DNA of 64,000 nucleotides, taken from contig NZ_CP022347.1 in assembly GCF_002238335.1 (NCBI RefSeq), forward strand, positions 496,001-560,000, read 5' to 3'. This document shows, piece after piece, positions 34,162-42,434 of the stretch (the stretch's first letter is position 1; every line of letters begins with the position of its first letter). The position numbers and the translations under genes are program-made. The stretch is from Campylobacter avium LMG 24591 (GTDB taxonomy: Bacteria > Campylobacterota > Campylobacteria > Campylobacterales > Campylobacteraceae). The notes under the pieces were generated by a model that was not told where the DNA came from, searched no databases, and worked only from the letters and a program-made list of their open reading frames with translations.

Positions 34162-35727
34162 CTAAACCCTCCAAGAGCTTGTGTAAATTTTGCTATTTGC
34201 TGTGCTAAGTCTTTGTTTATCTTTTGGCTTTTCCTCGCTCTTATATGGAGCACTTACCTCGCTCATTGCTATGGCTGAAGCTATGCAGTCTATGCAGTCA
34301 TCTTTTCTAAAGGGCTTTGCTGGATTAAAGGCTAGAAGCTCTTTTTTGATTTGATTTAAATTTCTAGCCTTGTTTAAAAAGACTAAAAAGCCGCTGTTGT
34401 AGTAGGGTTTTATGGCTTTTATCTTTTCTACCTTGCTTATTTTGCGGTTTGCGTTATAAGTTTTTATCTCATTTGTGATTATGCTTTTACCTTGCTTTTT
34501 AAGCTTTTCATTTACTCTAACTATCTCTTTTAAAAGCAAACGATAAAGCAAAATCCCGCCTCCGTCATTTTCTATAAAAAGCTTTGCCTTTGGATAGCTT
34601 AAGAGGCTTTCAATGACATTTAAGCAGGTTTTTTCCTCGTCCCAAATGCCGTATAAACAATCTTTTACTATGTATCTTTCATTATTGTCTACCCTATCAA
34701 CGCCAAGTATAACTATAGCTCTATTATCTGCGTTTTTTTCTACGCTTAAGGCATTATCTACAAAGATGTATTCATTATGCTCATTTATATCAAAACTTGC
34801 AATTTCCTTAAAATAAGAAGCCTCAAAAAAGCCCGCCTCGCTAGCTTGTGGCTCTTGTTGATACTGCGTGGAAAACTCATCATCTCCCATTTGCTTTTTA
34901 AGCTCTTGTAGCTGTTTTAGGTCGTGTTTTAAAGGGAAAAGCGGCTCATTTGCCTTTCTTGTGTAGGAAAAATCCTCAATTTCATAAATAAGCTCCTTGT
35001 CATTTAAGGCTTCAAGCCTTATAACTTGCCACTTAGCTATGGTTTCTTTATCAAAATTTCTTTCATCTAGCAAAAAGCCGCATAAATCCTCATATCCTAG
35101 CCTTTGCATAAGTATGGTGATGTTTGAGTTCGTATCTTGCAAACGGCTTAAAACGCTTTCTTTGAAATTTTGATTGACTAGGTTTCTTGCGGATTTTGAG
35201 CTCATTTCGCTTACTTTGATAGGATCATCGATTAGGATAGAATGAGCGTGAAAGCCTGTGATAGCTGATTTTAAAGTGGTTACAAAAAGTCCGCCACCCT
35301 CTTTAAAGATGAATTCGCTTGAGTTATCTTGTAAAAATTCTGCCTTTTGTTTAAAAATGCTTTGCCAAAAGCTTGATTTTATCAAGTCTCTTACTTGATT
35401 ACTTATCTTTTTACAAAGCTCGTCACTATAAGAGATGTAGATGAATTTACGGCTTCTATCATTGCCTAAAGCCCACGCTATAAAGGTTCTTGCTATGGTT
35501 TCTGTTTTGCCATAACTTGGAGGCATATTTAGCATAAGCCTTTTTATAAGCTTGTCATAACTTGCTTTTGTGTGTAAAGTATGCGTTAAAAGCTTAGCTA
35601 AGTACTGAAAATGCCAATTATCCAAAAAGGCAGCTTTGTTGTATCTTTGCCATTTAAGCTTTAAGAAAAAATAAAAATTTTTCCTAGCTAAAATCCTTGT
35701 TGCTAGTTCTTTTTTAACATCTTTCAT
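34162..35727 (-). CDS. Phage terminase large subunit
   Basis: 521 residues; the packaging motor and nuclease that cuts and pumps DNA into the prohead. The N-terminal ATPase half has the Walker A motif MPPSYGKTETIA about residue 65 and a Walker B-like HSILIDDPIK about residue 175. The C-terminal half has the Asp residues expected of the RNase H-like nuclease (YIFVDNAL; FIENDGGG; and DDCIDCIASA near the end). It stands apart from the small subunit gene (41615), with two modules and several virion genes between, which is unusual. Confidence 0.92.
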   Translation of the reverse strand: MKDVKKELATRILARKNFYFFLKLKWQRYNKAAFLDNWHFQYLAKLLTHTLHTKASYDKLIKRLMLNMPPSYGKTETIARTFIAWALGNDRSRKFIYISYSDELCKKISNQVRDLIKSSFWQSIFKQKAEFLQDNSSEFIFKEGGGLFVTTLKSAITGFHAHSILIDDPIKVSEMSSKSARNLVNQNFKESVLSRLQDTNSNITILMQRLGYEDLCGFLLDERNFDKETIAKWQVIRLEALNDKELIYEIEDFSYTRKANEPLFPLKHDLKQLQELKKQMGDDEFSTQYQQEPQASEAGFFEASYFKEIASFDINEHNEYIFVDNALSVEKNADNRAIVILGVDRVDNNERYIVKDCLYGIWDEEKTCLNVIESLLSYPKAKLFIENDGGGILLYRLLLKEIVRVNEKLKKQGKSIITNEIKTYNANRKISKVEKIKAIKPYYNSGFLVFLNKARNLNQIKKELLAFNPAKPFRKDDCIDCIASAIAMSEVSAPYKSEEKPKDKQRLSTANSKIYTSSWRV

Positions 35728-35809
35728 AAGATGAATTTAGCAAGTAAATGGGCTTTTAAAAAGGGTTAAAAAGATTGGCAATTTAAGCTTTTATTTATAA
35801 TTCATTCGG

Positions 35810-35815
35810 TATAAT
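35810..35815 (+). promoter_or_regulatory. -10 box of module 6
   Basis: TATAAT in CGGTATAATTATAAAG, with an AAGGGTTAA box 41 bases upstream (35761-35769). The leader differs from other modules: TGAGGT near its start can pair with ACCTCA next to the peptide's ribosome site, with a GCCTT/AAGGC hairpin between. Confidence 0.6.
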
Positions 35816-35896
35816 TATAAAGACAAAAGTGAGGTGCTTTTGTTTAGAATAGTTGCCTTGAAAAAGGCTAAATTTCATAACCTCAAAGGATTTAAA

Positions 35897-35977
35897 ATGT
35901 TAAGTTTTAAATTTAAAAGGGTTGTGAGATTTTTGAGACTTAAAATTTTTATAAAAATAAAAATTAAAAGTCTCTAA
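35897..35977 (+). CDS. Tiny basic amphipathic peptide, 26 residues (module 6)
   Basis: Reads MLSFKFKRVVRFLRLKIFIK then IKIKSL: alternating hydrophobic and Lys/Arg residues, strongly cationic, unlike the uncharged helices of the other modules. AAAGGATT lies 6 bases upstream. Character resembles membrane-acting type I toxins such as H. pylori AapA in general terms only. Confidence 0.55.
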   Translation: MLSFKFKRVVRFLRLKIFIKIKIKSL

Positions 35978-35983
35978 TTAAAC

Positions 35984-36016
35984 AATCCAACCTCCGCATT
36001 ATAGCGGGGGTGGATT
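35984..36016 (+). terminator. Strong hairpin between peptide and HTH gene of module 6
   Basis: Stem AATCCA/TGGATT plus CCTCCGC/GCGGGGG around an ATTATA loop with one bulged base. It takes the place held by the pseudoknot in other modules. May act as an attenuator or RNA end. Confidence 0.6.
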
Positions 36017-36040
36017 TAATCTAAGCTTAAAGGCTAAAAG

Positions 36041-36241
36041 ATGACAAAGGAAGAATTTAAAATTTTGATGAAAGAAGCGGGCTTTAAAAGAAAACTTGAT
36101 TTAGCACAGGCTTTGGATTTATCTTATCAAAGTGTGAATAATTGGGGTGCTTCAAATGAATATCCAAGGTATTTAAAACCTTTTTTGCTAGCTTACGCAA
36201 AAGCTAAAAAATACGACGAGTTGATGAAAGAAAATAATTAA
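36041..36241 (+). CDS. Small helix-turn-helix protein, element-specific family (module 6)
   Basis: 66 residues: LMKEAGFKRKLDLAQALDLS, SVNNWG, and the C-terminal KAKKYDELMKENN. The most divergent copy at the recognition helix, so it probably reads a different operator. Short leader with AAAGGCTAAAAG. Confidence 0.7.
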   Translation: MTKEEFKILMKEAGFKRKLDLAQALDLSYQSVNNWGASNEYPRYLKPFLLAYAKAKKYDELMKENN

Positions 36242-36302
36242 AATAAAATAAAAAAGATAAATTAAAACTATTATTTTAAGTTTATAATAAGCTAAATGTT
36301 GG

Positions 36303-36308
36303 TATAAT
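36303..36308 (+). promoter_or_regulatory. -10 box of module 7
   Basis: TATAAT (a second TATAAT directly follows at 36309-36314), then GTTTAAGCGTTAAGGC and the ribosome-site hairpin at 36333-36352. Confidence 0.65.
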
Positions 36309-36357
36309 TATAATGTTTAAGCGTTAAGGCTTCTTCTTTCGGTGGAAAGGAGGGTGT

Positions 36358-36432
36358 ATGCTAGAGAGAAAGCTAACTATCTTGATACTAGTTTTACAAT
36401 TAGTTAAAGAGCTCATAGCACTCCTTAACTAA
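36358..36432 (+). CDS. Tiny hydrophobic peptide, 24 residues (module 7)
   Basis: Reads MLERKLTILILVLQLVKELI then ALLN. Its ribosome site GAAAGGAG is the right arm of a hairpin (36333-36352). Differs from the module 4 sister at many codons but keeps the LER, ILI and VKE pattern. Confidence 0.7.
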   Translation: MLERKLTILILVLQLVKELIALLN

Positions 36433-36465
36433 CTCTTTTCATTAACTGATTGAATTCTATAAAAT

Positions 36466-36523
36466 CCCCGCTTAAGCCTAGCTTAGACAATACTTTAGCC
36501 GTTGGAAAGCGGGGTAACGGCTA
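36466..36523 (+). promoter_or_regulatory. H-type pseudoknot RNA, module 7
   Basis: Base-for-base the same core as module 4: CCCCGC with GCGGGG and AGCCGTT with AACGGCT in interleaved order (36466-36471, 36497-36503, 36509-36514, 36516-36522). A 260-base repeat block separates it from the next HTH gene. Confidence 0.82.
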
Positions 36524-36539
36524 AAAAACTTTGATTATT

Positions 36540-36782
36540 ATTTAGGTAGGTCGGGCGTGGCCTTTGGCAAAGAGAGTGCGAAGCACAAGAGTAAAGCGGT
36601 CTTTACAAAACTTGTTTTGTAAAAATGATAGCAATGGCTAAGGTGCTCACTTAGAGTTTTAATAGCAATCTTAAAGCGTTTCGGGCTTTGCGTAGCAAAG
36701 GGACGGGCTCGGCCTTTAGGTTTGCTACTTTAGCAAGGCTTTGCCTTGCGGTGAAAGTAGGTAAAAATGAAAGGCGGTAGTA
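36540..36782. repeat. Structured repeat block between module 7 and its HTH gene
   Basis: Begins TTTAGGTAGGTCGGG, holds the second copy of the 140-base repeat (36568-36707) with hairpin 36602-36623 (stem TTTACAA/TTGTAAA, ACTTG in the loop), and ends with GGCCTTTAGG and a further GC-rich hairpin before the ATG at 36783. No gene seen. Confidence 0.75.
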
Positions 36783-36989
36783 ATGGAAAATCTAAGTTTA
36801 AAAGAGATTTCAAAAGCTATTAAACAAGCGGGTTTTAGGTCCAAGGCTGAGTTTGCCAGAAAAATGGGCTTAAATGTTGTAACTGTGAATTCTTGGGGGA
36901 TTAAAAATCAACCTCCTTTGTATTTTAAACAGGTGCTTGAGTGGGCGAAAAAAGCTAAAAAATACGATGAGCTGATGAAAGAAAGCTAA
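36783..36989 (+). CDS. Small helix-turn-helix protein, element-specific family (module 7)
   Basis: 68 residues: AIKQAGFRSKAEFARKMGLN, TVNSWG, ending AKKAKKYDELMKES. Closest to the module 2 copy. It lies behind the repeat block, in the same place as virion genes elsewhere. Overlaps the convergent structural gene by 4 bases. Confidence 0.72.
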   Translation: MENLSLKEISKAIKQAGFRSKAEFARKMGLNVVTVNSWGIKNQPPLYFKQVLEWAKKAKKYDELMKES

Positions 36990-37786
36990 AGCCTTTTCTC
37001 ATCACTTAAAACGCTGATTTTAATCTCATCTTCTATCCTTTGCCCTTTGTCATCTAGTGCGTAAAATTTAAGTAAAAATTCGCCCTCCTCTTTTGCTTCA
37101 AACAAAAATGTAAAGCTTTTGTAGGTTTTATCCTCATATACAAAGCCATAATCCTTGCTTTCAAAGCCACAAACAGCCCTTACGCTCATACTTTCGCCCT
37201 TTAAAAGCTCTAGTTTTGGAGCGATTAGGCTGAGTTGTTTTACATTTGCTTTGTCAAATTCTGCTTCTTTTAAGGCCTGTGAAATCTCATCTAGTAAAGG
37301 TTTGTAAGCAGCTAAAACGGTGTTGGTGTTGTTTTTGCTGTCTGTATCTGCACCGATGGCGTAACAGGCATTTTTAATCTCGTTAAAAATTGTTTCCCAG
37401 CTTTTTAAATTGCTTGTATTTTGTGCGTTCATCACGGAGTTAAAAAGCCCAACCAAAGCATTAACCTTGTTTATGTTTGCATTATCCCAAACGCTTTTTA
37501 GCATGGTGTTTGACTGGATTAAGCTTTTTAAAACTTCGGCCTCTGCTAAATTGTGCTTGTTTCTCATCTCAAGGCTTTTTAGCTTTGCTTCCATGTAATT
37601 AAGCTCTAGTTTTTGCCGTCCCTCTTCTTCGGCAAGTGCCATTTGGCGATTTTGTAAATCTAGTTCTTCGAGTTTTAGGGCTATTTCTAGTGCAAATTTT
37701 AGCCTTGCTTCCTCGCTTCCTACATTAAAGTCTTTCATGCTTTCGTGTGCTAGACTTAAATTTTTAAAAAAATTTTGTGAGTTCAT
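36986..37786 (-). CDS. Coiled-coil protein with a C-terminal beta domain, probable virion component
   Basis: 266 residues. Charged coiled coil at about 30-95, helical middle, and a beta-rich end from about 190 (SMSVRAVCGFESKDYG) like a small immunoglobulin-like or carbohydrate-binding fold. A repeat block with two ACTTGTT hairpins lies just upstream of its ATG, as for other virion genes. No named family recognised. Confidence 0.6.
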   Translation of the reverse strand: MNSQNFFKNLSLAHESMKDFNVGSEEARLKFALEIALKLEELDLQNRQMALAEEEGRQKLELNYMEAKLKSLEMRNKHNLAEAEVLKSLIQSNTMLKSVWDNANINKVNALVGLFNSVMNAQNTSNLKSWETIFNEIKNACYAIGADTDSKNNTNTVLAAYKPLLDEISQALKEAEFDKANVKQLSLIAPKLELLKGESMSVRAVCGFESKDYGFVYEDKTYKSFTFLFEAKEEGEFLLKFYALDDKGQRIEDEIKISVLSDEKRL

Positions 37787-38122
37787 TTTTACCTACTTTC
37801 TATGCTATCATTTTTACAAAACAAGTTTTGTAAAAATCGCTTCTCTAAAGGCCGTTCCCGACCTGTCCATTGCGACTGCCTTTGCTGAACAAGTTCATCA
37901 AAGACCGCACACTAAAGGCCGAGCCCGTCCTACCTTAACAAACAAGGCTAAAAATAAATTAAAAAGGATAGCACACTAAAGGCCTGCCCCGACCTGACCT
38001 GTGGCTATCATTTTATAAAATAATTTAAGCAAGAAAAGAAAAAATGATAAAGGGTTAAATCGTTTTATGGGTTTAATAATGCTAATTATTTATTAAATAC
38101 GTCAAACTAAGTTAAATGTCGG
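37787..38122. repeat. Structured repeat block upstream of the 36986-37786 gene
   Basis: Hairpins 37811-37836 (TTTTTACAAAA/TTTTGTAAAAA) and 37880-37903 (CTTTG-TGAAC/GTTCA-CAAAG), three CTAAAGGCC boxes and CCCGACC-like boxes, then an AAGGGTTAA box (38050-38058). No gene seen. The first hairpin is the near copy of 59811-59836. Confidence 0.75.
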
Positions 38123-38165
38123 TATAATTACAATGTTTAAGCGTTAAGGCTTACTTATCTTTTGG
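38123..38165 (+). promoter_or_regulatory. Orphan module promoter and leader
   Basis: TATAAT (38123-38128), then GTTTAAGCGTTAAGGCTTAC, but the expected AAGGAGG and peptide do not follow. A decayed module start. Confidence 0.55.
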
Positions 38166-38234
38166 CTGGGTAACTTGTGATTTGTAAGGTTTTAAAGATT
38201 ATTTCAAAAATACCAAGATATAGCCACAAAATAG

Positions 38235-38432
38235 CTAAAGCTCTTCGTATTTTCTAAGCCTTTTTACAAGTTCTAAGCAAGGCAAAAACCAAGCTGGATA
38301 GTTTCTTTGCTTGCCCCACTGAGCTACGCTGTCAGGATTAAGCCCAAAATGACGAGCAAAAGAAGCCTTAGACTTAAAGCCCGCTTGTTTGATAAGCTTT
38401 GAAATATCATCTTGTGTTAAATTTTTATCCAC
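38235..38432 (-). CDS. Small helix-turn-helix protein, element-specific family (module 8)
   Basis: 65 residues if started at GTG 38432 with AAGG just upstream; the longer TTG start at 38462 would overlap pseudoknot arms and is less likely. Core LIKQAGFKSKASFARHFGLN, SVAQWG, ending RLRKYEEL. Closest to the module 9 copy (60266). Confidence 0.68.
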   Translation of the reverse strand: MDKNLTQDDISKLIKQAGFKSKASFARHFGLNPDSVAQWGKQRNYPAWFLPCLELVKRLRKYEEL

Positions 38433-38445
38433 CTTAAGCCTTTTT

Positions 38446-38513
38446 AGCCTCCCACCTTGCAAGGAGGCTTTAAAAGTTTTTTAAATGTTTAAGTTTAGAC
38501 TAAGCAAAGTGAG
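38446..38513 (-). promoter_or_regulatory. H-type pseudoknot RNA, module 8
   Basis: On the minus strand: arm A CTCACTTTGC, loop with TTAGTCTAAACTTAAACA, arm B AGCCTCC, arm A' GCAAGGTGGG (two G-U pairs), arm B' GGAGGCT. A' and B' share two G bases. Arms differ completely from other copies while the topology is kept. Confidence 0.72.
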
Positions 38514-38554
38514 ATTAAAATTAAATAAGTTTTAATTTTTTTTTAGTCTCTTGT

Positions 38555-38617
38555 CTAGTTTTTAGAAACTAAGACAAGGACGATTAAAACAATCATAAAG
38601 ACAATTATTTCAACCAT
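38555..38617 (-). CDS. Tiny hydrophobic peptide, 20 residues (module 8)
   Basis: Reads MVEIIVFMIVLIVLVLVSKN: acidic start, one hydrophobic helix, basic end, as in module 3. Strong AGGAGG 6 bases upstream of the ATG. The leader keeps GTTTAAG and GAGGCTTTAAG. Confidence 0.65.
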   Translation of the reverse strand: MVEIIVFMIVLIVLVLVSKN

Positions 38618-38669
38618 CTTGACCTCCTAAAAGCTTAAAGCCTCCAGCAGTCACTTAAACATTAATGTA

Positions 38670-38675
38670 ATTATA
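38670..38675 (-). promoter_or_regulatory. -10 box of module 8
   Basis: TATAAT on the minus strand in GATATAATTACATTAATG, the same downstream string as module 3. Confidence 0.6.
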
Positions 38676-38739
38676 TCAGTGTTTTGCTTAATATTTGCTT
38701 AGCATTGTTAAGCAAATATTGCTTTAGTGTAGGTATTTC

Positions 38740-39228
38740 TTAGTATAATTCAAAATTCAAAATATCAAAATCCAAAGCCTTGTTAATAAGCTCGTAGGTA
38801 TCGCTTCTATCGTTATGCCATCTTCTGCGACCCCAAGATCTTTTTTCGCACCAAGTATGCGTATGCCTAAAGATATGAATTACCCTAAGGCAAAAGTAAG
38901 TATTAGCAGGTATTTGGGCGGTGGCTGTTTTAAGGGCTAAAGCCTCGCCCTTGCCCTGACCTAAAAAAAGGCTTTGCGAAGTTAAGGCTGTACTAGATGC
39001 ACCTTGCATAAGATAAACCTCAAAAGCCTCAGCAGTGTACCAAGAACCTAAATACGCACTCGTGTCATACTGCTTGCCTATTTTCATGTTATCATATCTT
39101 GGGCTTTTAACTAGCAACTCGCCTTTTATGTTAATGTTTTGAGGGTAAATAAAGGCTTGTGAGTTTAGATTAAAGCCATCGTTTTTAAAATTTGCTACAT
39201 CAAGTTCAGTGCTTATTAAAAGTGGCAT
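38740..39228 (-). CDS. Small virion-type protein, 162 residues
   Basis: Beta-rich soluble protein that reads like a decoration or tail-accessory subunit (IYPQNINIKGELLV, then GQGKGEALALKTATAQIPAN). The C-terminal part contains a His/Arg/Trp-rich stretch (HIFRHTHTWCEKRSWGRRRW). It follows the portal gene 34 bases downstream. No family recognised. Confidence 0.6.
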   Translation of the reverse strand: MPLLISTELDVANFKNDGFNLNSQAFIYPQNINIKGELLVKSPRYDNMKIGKQYDTSAYLGSWYTAEAFEVYLMQGASSTALTSQSLFLGQGKGEALALKTATAQIPANTYFCLRVIHIFRHTHTWCEKRSWGRRRWHNDRSDTYELINKALDFDILNFELY

Positions 39229-39262
39229 ATTTTATCCTTTGTAAAATGTTCTTTCGCTAGTT

Positions 39263-40948
39263 CTACCTTAAATCAATCCCGCCTTTTTGCATTGATTGCT
39301 TGTTATCATCCTTGCTGACCTCGTGAGCGAGCAGTCCTTGTGCTGTGTATTTAGCCGCCTTTGCCTTAGTTTCCTCAATTTGAGCTTTTTCCTTTTCAAG
39401 TGCTAGTTTGATTTGCATTTCTTGCACTTGTGCCTCGCTGCTATTTTGTGCTAAATCCCTTGCTTGTTTTTCTTTTAGCTCAAGTAGCTTTTTAACCTCA
39501 AGTGCTACAGGGCTGTCACTATCCTTTAAGATTAGCGGTAAAAGCCCTGAGATTAAATCAGGCTGAGTATTGCCAATAACCTTCATCATCTCGGACCAAT
39601 ACATAAATCTTTCCTCGCTTCCTTGCATTTTAAGCTGAGAGCGGTATTCTAAATCAAAGCGACCGATTTTTATGGCATTTTTTTCGTTTGTATTTATCTC
39701 AAAATACCTTATATGCCTATCCTCATCTACGATTTTAAAAATTTGTTCTTTTGTGAAGTAGTGCTGCATTAAGTCAAGTGCCTTTTGAAATATAAGCTTA
39801 TCCATATCATCAGCCTTATTTAAAAAGTCTTGTAAGCCCATTAGCCCTGTTTCTCTACGATGTGCGATAGCTTCAGCACTAAGCCTTGAGTTTCCAACTC
39901 CTAAAAACTCATCATTAAGCCCGGCTAAAATCTTTGCTAGGCTTCTTTTTTCATTTGCCTTTTGTGAAAGTGCTTGTATATCTGCGTGATGCTGTATGAC
40001 TTGTAATTTACCCTCTTTTAAAGCACCCGGTTTAACCTTTGTGATGCTATTATCAAGCCCGAAGCTATCTATAAATTCTTGCGTATCATCCACTGCATCA
40101 CTTTCAAAAAGAGCCTTAAAGCTTCCTAGCATATTACCCATCTTATTTTCAGCGTAATTTATATAATCTTGCATAAAACGAATGTCTCTAAAAAGTCCGT
40201 ACCAAACATTCTCATCGTCAATTTGATACTTTGAGATTACAAAGGGGTGTTTCTTTGTCTTTAAGGGCGATATTTCATAAGCTAGTATTTGACTATCCTG
40301 CCAAAAATACCTGTTCCAAGTGCCATTTTCAAGTAACCAAGTCTCGTAAATGATAGCTCTTGTATCGCTTGTGTTTGGATTGCTTAGATGTGTAACTTGC
40401 TTGTCCTTAAAGATTTCTTGTGCTTGTAAATAGTCCATATTTAGCTTTTTGTGAAAGCGTCTTGCGTCTGCGGCGTTAAAATCACGGCTAAATTTATCAA
40501 TCAAAAAGCTTGTGGTGTCTAGGCATTTAAAATCAACATAGCGGTTAGCCTCCTCATCCTCCTTTATCCAAAGTTCAACCACGCTAAGTCCGAAGATGAG
40601 TTCTTTATCCCTTTTCATTATCTCTTTGTTGTAAAAATCAGAGTGAGAAAAAACCTTTATCAAGTCATTTAAAAGATTTGCTAAATGTGCATCGCTTTCT
40701 TGCCTGCCGCTTACTCTTATTTCGCTTATGCTTTGAGCTTTATAGCCTAGAATTTTATTAATTATCATCTTGTAAATGTTTTCAACAACAGGACTTTGCC
40801 CTCGCTCTAGGATGGTGCTTAAGATGTTTGAGGCTAGTTGGTTGCCGTGATAGTACTTAACCGCTTCTTTATACTCATTTAAGGCGGTGTTGTTAAATTC
40901 TAAATCGCTTTTGTAAATTTCTTGTAAGTAGTTTAAATCCACTGCCAT
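39263..40948 (-). CDS. Phage portal protein (P22-like)
   Basis: 561 residues, the size of podovirus portals. The N-terminus has KEAVKYYHGNQL followed by PVVENIYKMIINKILGY, matching the start of P22-type portals that form the dodecameric DNA gate. The middle holds the FIDSFGLDNSITKVKPG stretch, and the C-terminal 70 residues are a Lys/Glu/Gln-rich coiled coil. It lies 4 bases after the 40952-41614 gene and is part of the packaging operon. Confidence 0.85.
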   Translation of the reverse strand: MAVDLNYLQEIYKSDLEFNNTALNEYKEAVKYYHGNQLASNILSTILERGQSPVVENIYKMIINKILGYKAQSISEIRVSGRQESDAHLANLLNDLIKVFSHSDFYNKEIMKRDKELIFGLSVVELWIKEDEEANRYVDFKCLDTTSFLIDKFSRDFNAADARRFHKKLNMDYLQAQEIFKDKQVTHLSNPNTSDTRAIIYETWLLENGTWNRYFWQDSQILAYEISPLKTKKHPFVISKYQIDDENVWYGLFRDIRFMQDYINYAENKMGNMLGSFKALFESDAVDDTQEFIDSFGLDNSITKVKPGALKEGKLQVIQHHADIQALSQKANEKRSLAKILAGLNDEFLGVGNSRLSAEAIAHRRETGLMGLQDFLNKADDMDKLIFQKALDLMQHYFTKEQIFKIVDEDRHIRYFEINTNEKNAIKIGRFDLEYRSQLKMQGSEERFMYWSEMMKVIGNTQPDLISGLLPLILKDSDSPVALEVKKLLELKEKQARDLAQNSSEAQVQEMQIKLALEKEKAQIEETKAKAAKYTAQGLLAHEVSKDDNKQSMQKGGIDLR

Positions 40949-40951
40949 TTT

Positions 40952-41614
40952 TTACCTTAACGAGAAAAATCTTTGATAGGTATAATTTTTGCCATCTTTG
41001 CTAGGAGTTCTTATAGTGCCTGTTTGTTTGAAATACTCAAAATCACTAATAGGCTTATTGCCATTTAGAGTATTGCCATACACTCCTAAAGCGTTCTCAT
41101 CACTGCTTACAAGCTTATGATGAGCTGTGAAATTAAAGGCATTGTCTATATTTTGCCCTGCTGCTTTTGCTTTTATTAAGTTTGAATTTGCGTAATTTTG
41201 ATTTTCTTGCGATTTGCTTAGGTCTATATTTGCATCTAGTCCTTGCTGATACAAGCTTTTGCCGTTTCTTTGCTTGCTTAAAAGCTGTTCTAGCTGGGTG
41301 TTTTGCCAGCCTTGTTTTGTTATTTCATTATTTATTTGTTTTTCTCTTATGCTCACACCATTTTCATCTGTTTTATTTAAAAGCTCAGTTTGTGCCTTTT
41401 GCTCGGCGGTATTTGCGTCTAAATGCTCTCTTTTGCTTTCATTTGTTGCCATCTCATCCTTAGTCTTTGCATAATCGCTAAAAGCCTTGCCAATACCAGA
41501 AATTCCCTCACTAATGCCTTTACTTCTTGCCATATAAGCTGAGATTAAATTAGCAGTGGCGTTATTTACATTTGCGGTAGCTGCCGAGCCCGCTCTTATA
41601 TCTAAAATCGGCAT
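40952..41614 (-). CDS. Unknown phage protein between terminase small subunit and portal
   Basis: 220 residues, rich in Asn, Gln, Lys and Ala. An Ala/Asn-rich N-terminus (SAATANVNNATANL), then a predicted coiled coil at 45-150, then a polar tail. Probably an internal or head-associated virion protein. Starts directly after the small terminase gene. No family recognised. Confidence 0.6.
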   Translation of the reverse strand: MPILDIRAGSAATANVNNATANLISAYMARSKGISEGISGIGKAFSDYAKTKDEMATNESKREHLDANTAEQKAQTELLNKTDENGVSIREKQINNEITKQGWQNTQLEQLLSKQRNGKSLYQQGLDANIDLSKSQENQNYANSNLIKAKAAGQNIDNAFNFTAHHKLVSSDENALGVYGNTLNGNKPISDFEYFKQTGTIRTPSKDGKNYTYQRFFSLR

Positions 41615-42238
41615 TTATTCTCCTTTGTTTTCTTTATTTAAAAGTTCTATTAGTTCGTTTTCGCTTAGATTTTCTAAATTTATGCTCTCATTGTTTAAAG
41701 AATTTAGCTTTAAAAAGCTATCTTTTTCGGGGTAAAAGCTTTTTTGTATGCTTTGAAGTATGCCTACATATTTTTCAGCACAAGCTATAAGCATAGGATC
41801 ACCCTTATGCCCTTGTCTTAAGCTTAGCATTCTAAGCAGTTCATCTTTTGCTAAAAGTGAGGCTAAGACCATATTTTTTTGTAAGAAATTTATACCCATA
41901 GCCTTAAGTAAAATTTCATCACTGACTAAATCAAGGGTGTTTTTTCTAACTATCTCATCCACATCGTAAAGGCTCTCGCCTAGATTAGAAGCTAGTTTTT
42001 CTTTGATTTTATTACCCACGCTATCAATGACTGTGGCAAATTCTTTTTTAACCAAATCCTTTTTAATCTCATTTTCAAAGACATCTTTAAGTGCCTTTGC
42101 TCTTTGCCATTTTTCTTTCTTGCTCCAATTTAAAAGAGTTCTATACTGGATCTTAAAATGCTGTGCTACTTCTTTTAAACCTACATCGTGGGTTTCGTAA
42201 TGCAGCCTTGCTCTAGCTCTTATGTCCTTATCATACAT
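41615..42238 (-). CDS. Phage terminase small subunit
   Basis: 207 residues. The N-terminal helix-turn-helix (HDVGLKEVAQHFKIQYRTLLNWSKKEKW) matches PBSX-type and related small terminases that mark DNA for packaging. The rest is helical, fitting the ring-forming part. First of a minus-strand run to the portal; its start overlaps the small membrane gene by 8 bases. Confidence 0.78.
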   Translation of the reverse strand: MYDKDIRARARLHYETHDVGLKEVAQHFKIQYRTLLNWSKKEKWQRAKALKDVFENEIKKDLVKKEFATVIDSVGNKIKEKLASNLGESLYDVDEIVRKNTLDLVSDEILLKAMGINFLQKNMVLASLLAKDELLRMLSLRQGHKGDPMLIACAEKYVGILQSIQKSFYPEKDSFLKLNSLNNESINLENLSENELIELLNKENKGE

Positions 42239-42434
42239 TAAGAAAATACCTTAAATTTAATCTTAGCTTCTTAAAATCCTCTTTAAAATTTGCTAATGAA
42301 AGCTTAAGGGCTTTTTTGCTTTCTTTGCTAAAAAAAGGATAAAAGCAAAAGCCTAGCAAAAAGCAAAAAATGCAAAAGCAAAAAAAGCTTAAAAGTAAGA
42401 AGTAGTAAATGATTTTTTTAAAGACCTGAGGCAT
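42231..42434 (-). CDS. Small Phe/Cys-rich membrane protein
   Basis: 67 residues, one long hydrophobic helix (KIIYYFLLLSFFCFCIFCFLLGF cut here to its type: residues 7-30), then a basic tail. GGAGAGGA precedes the ATG and lies inside the end of the upstream gene. Overlaps both neighbours. Might be a lysis accessory or membrane anchor; function unknown. Confidence 0.45.
   Translation of the reverse strand: MPQVFKKIIYYFLLLSFFCFCIFCFLLGFCFYPFFSKESKKALKLSLANFKEDFKKLRLNLRYFLNV

Noticed and set aside
34065..34253. Minus-strand frame of 62 codons joining the terminase end to the module 5 leader
   Set aside because: It runs through the end of the terminase gene, promoter and leader; the short MGEVINPSY frame behind AAAGGAGT is the better reading.
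37737..37979. Plus-strand frame of 80 codons
   Set aside because: Antisense to a gene start and made of repeat hairpins.
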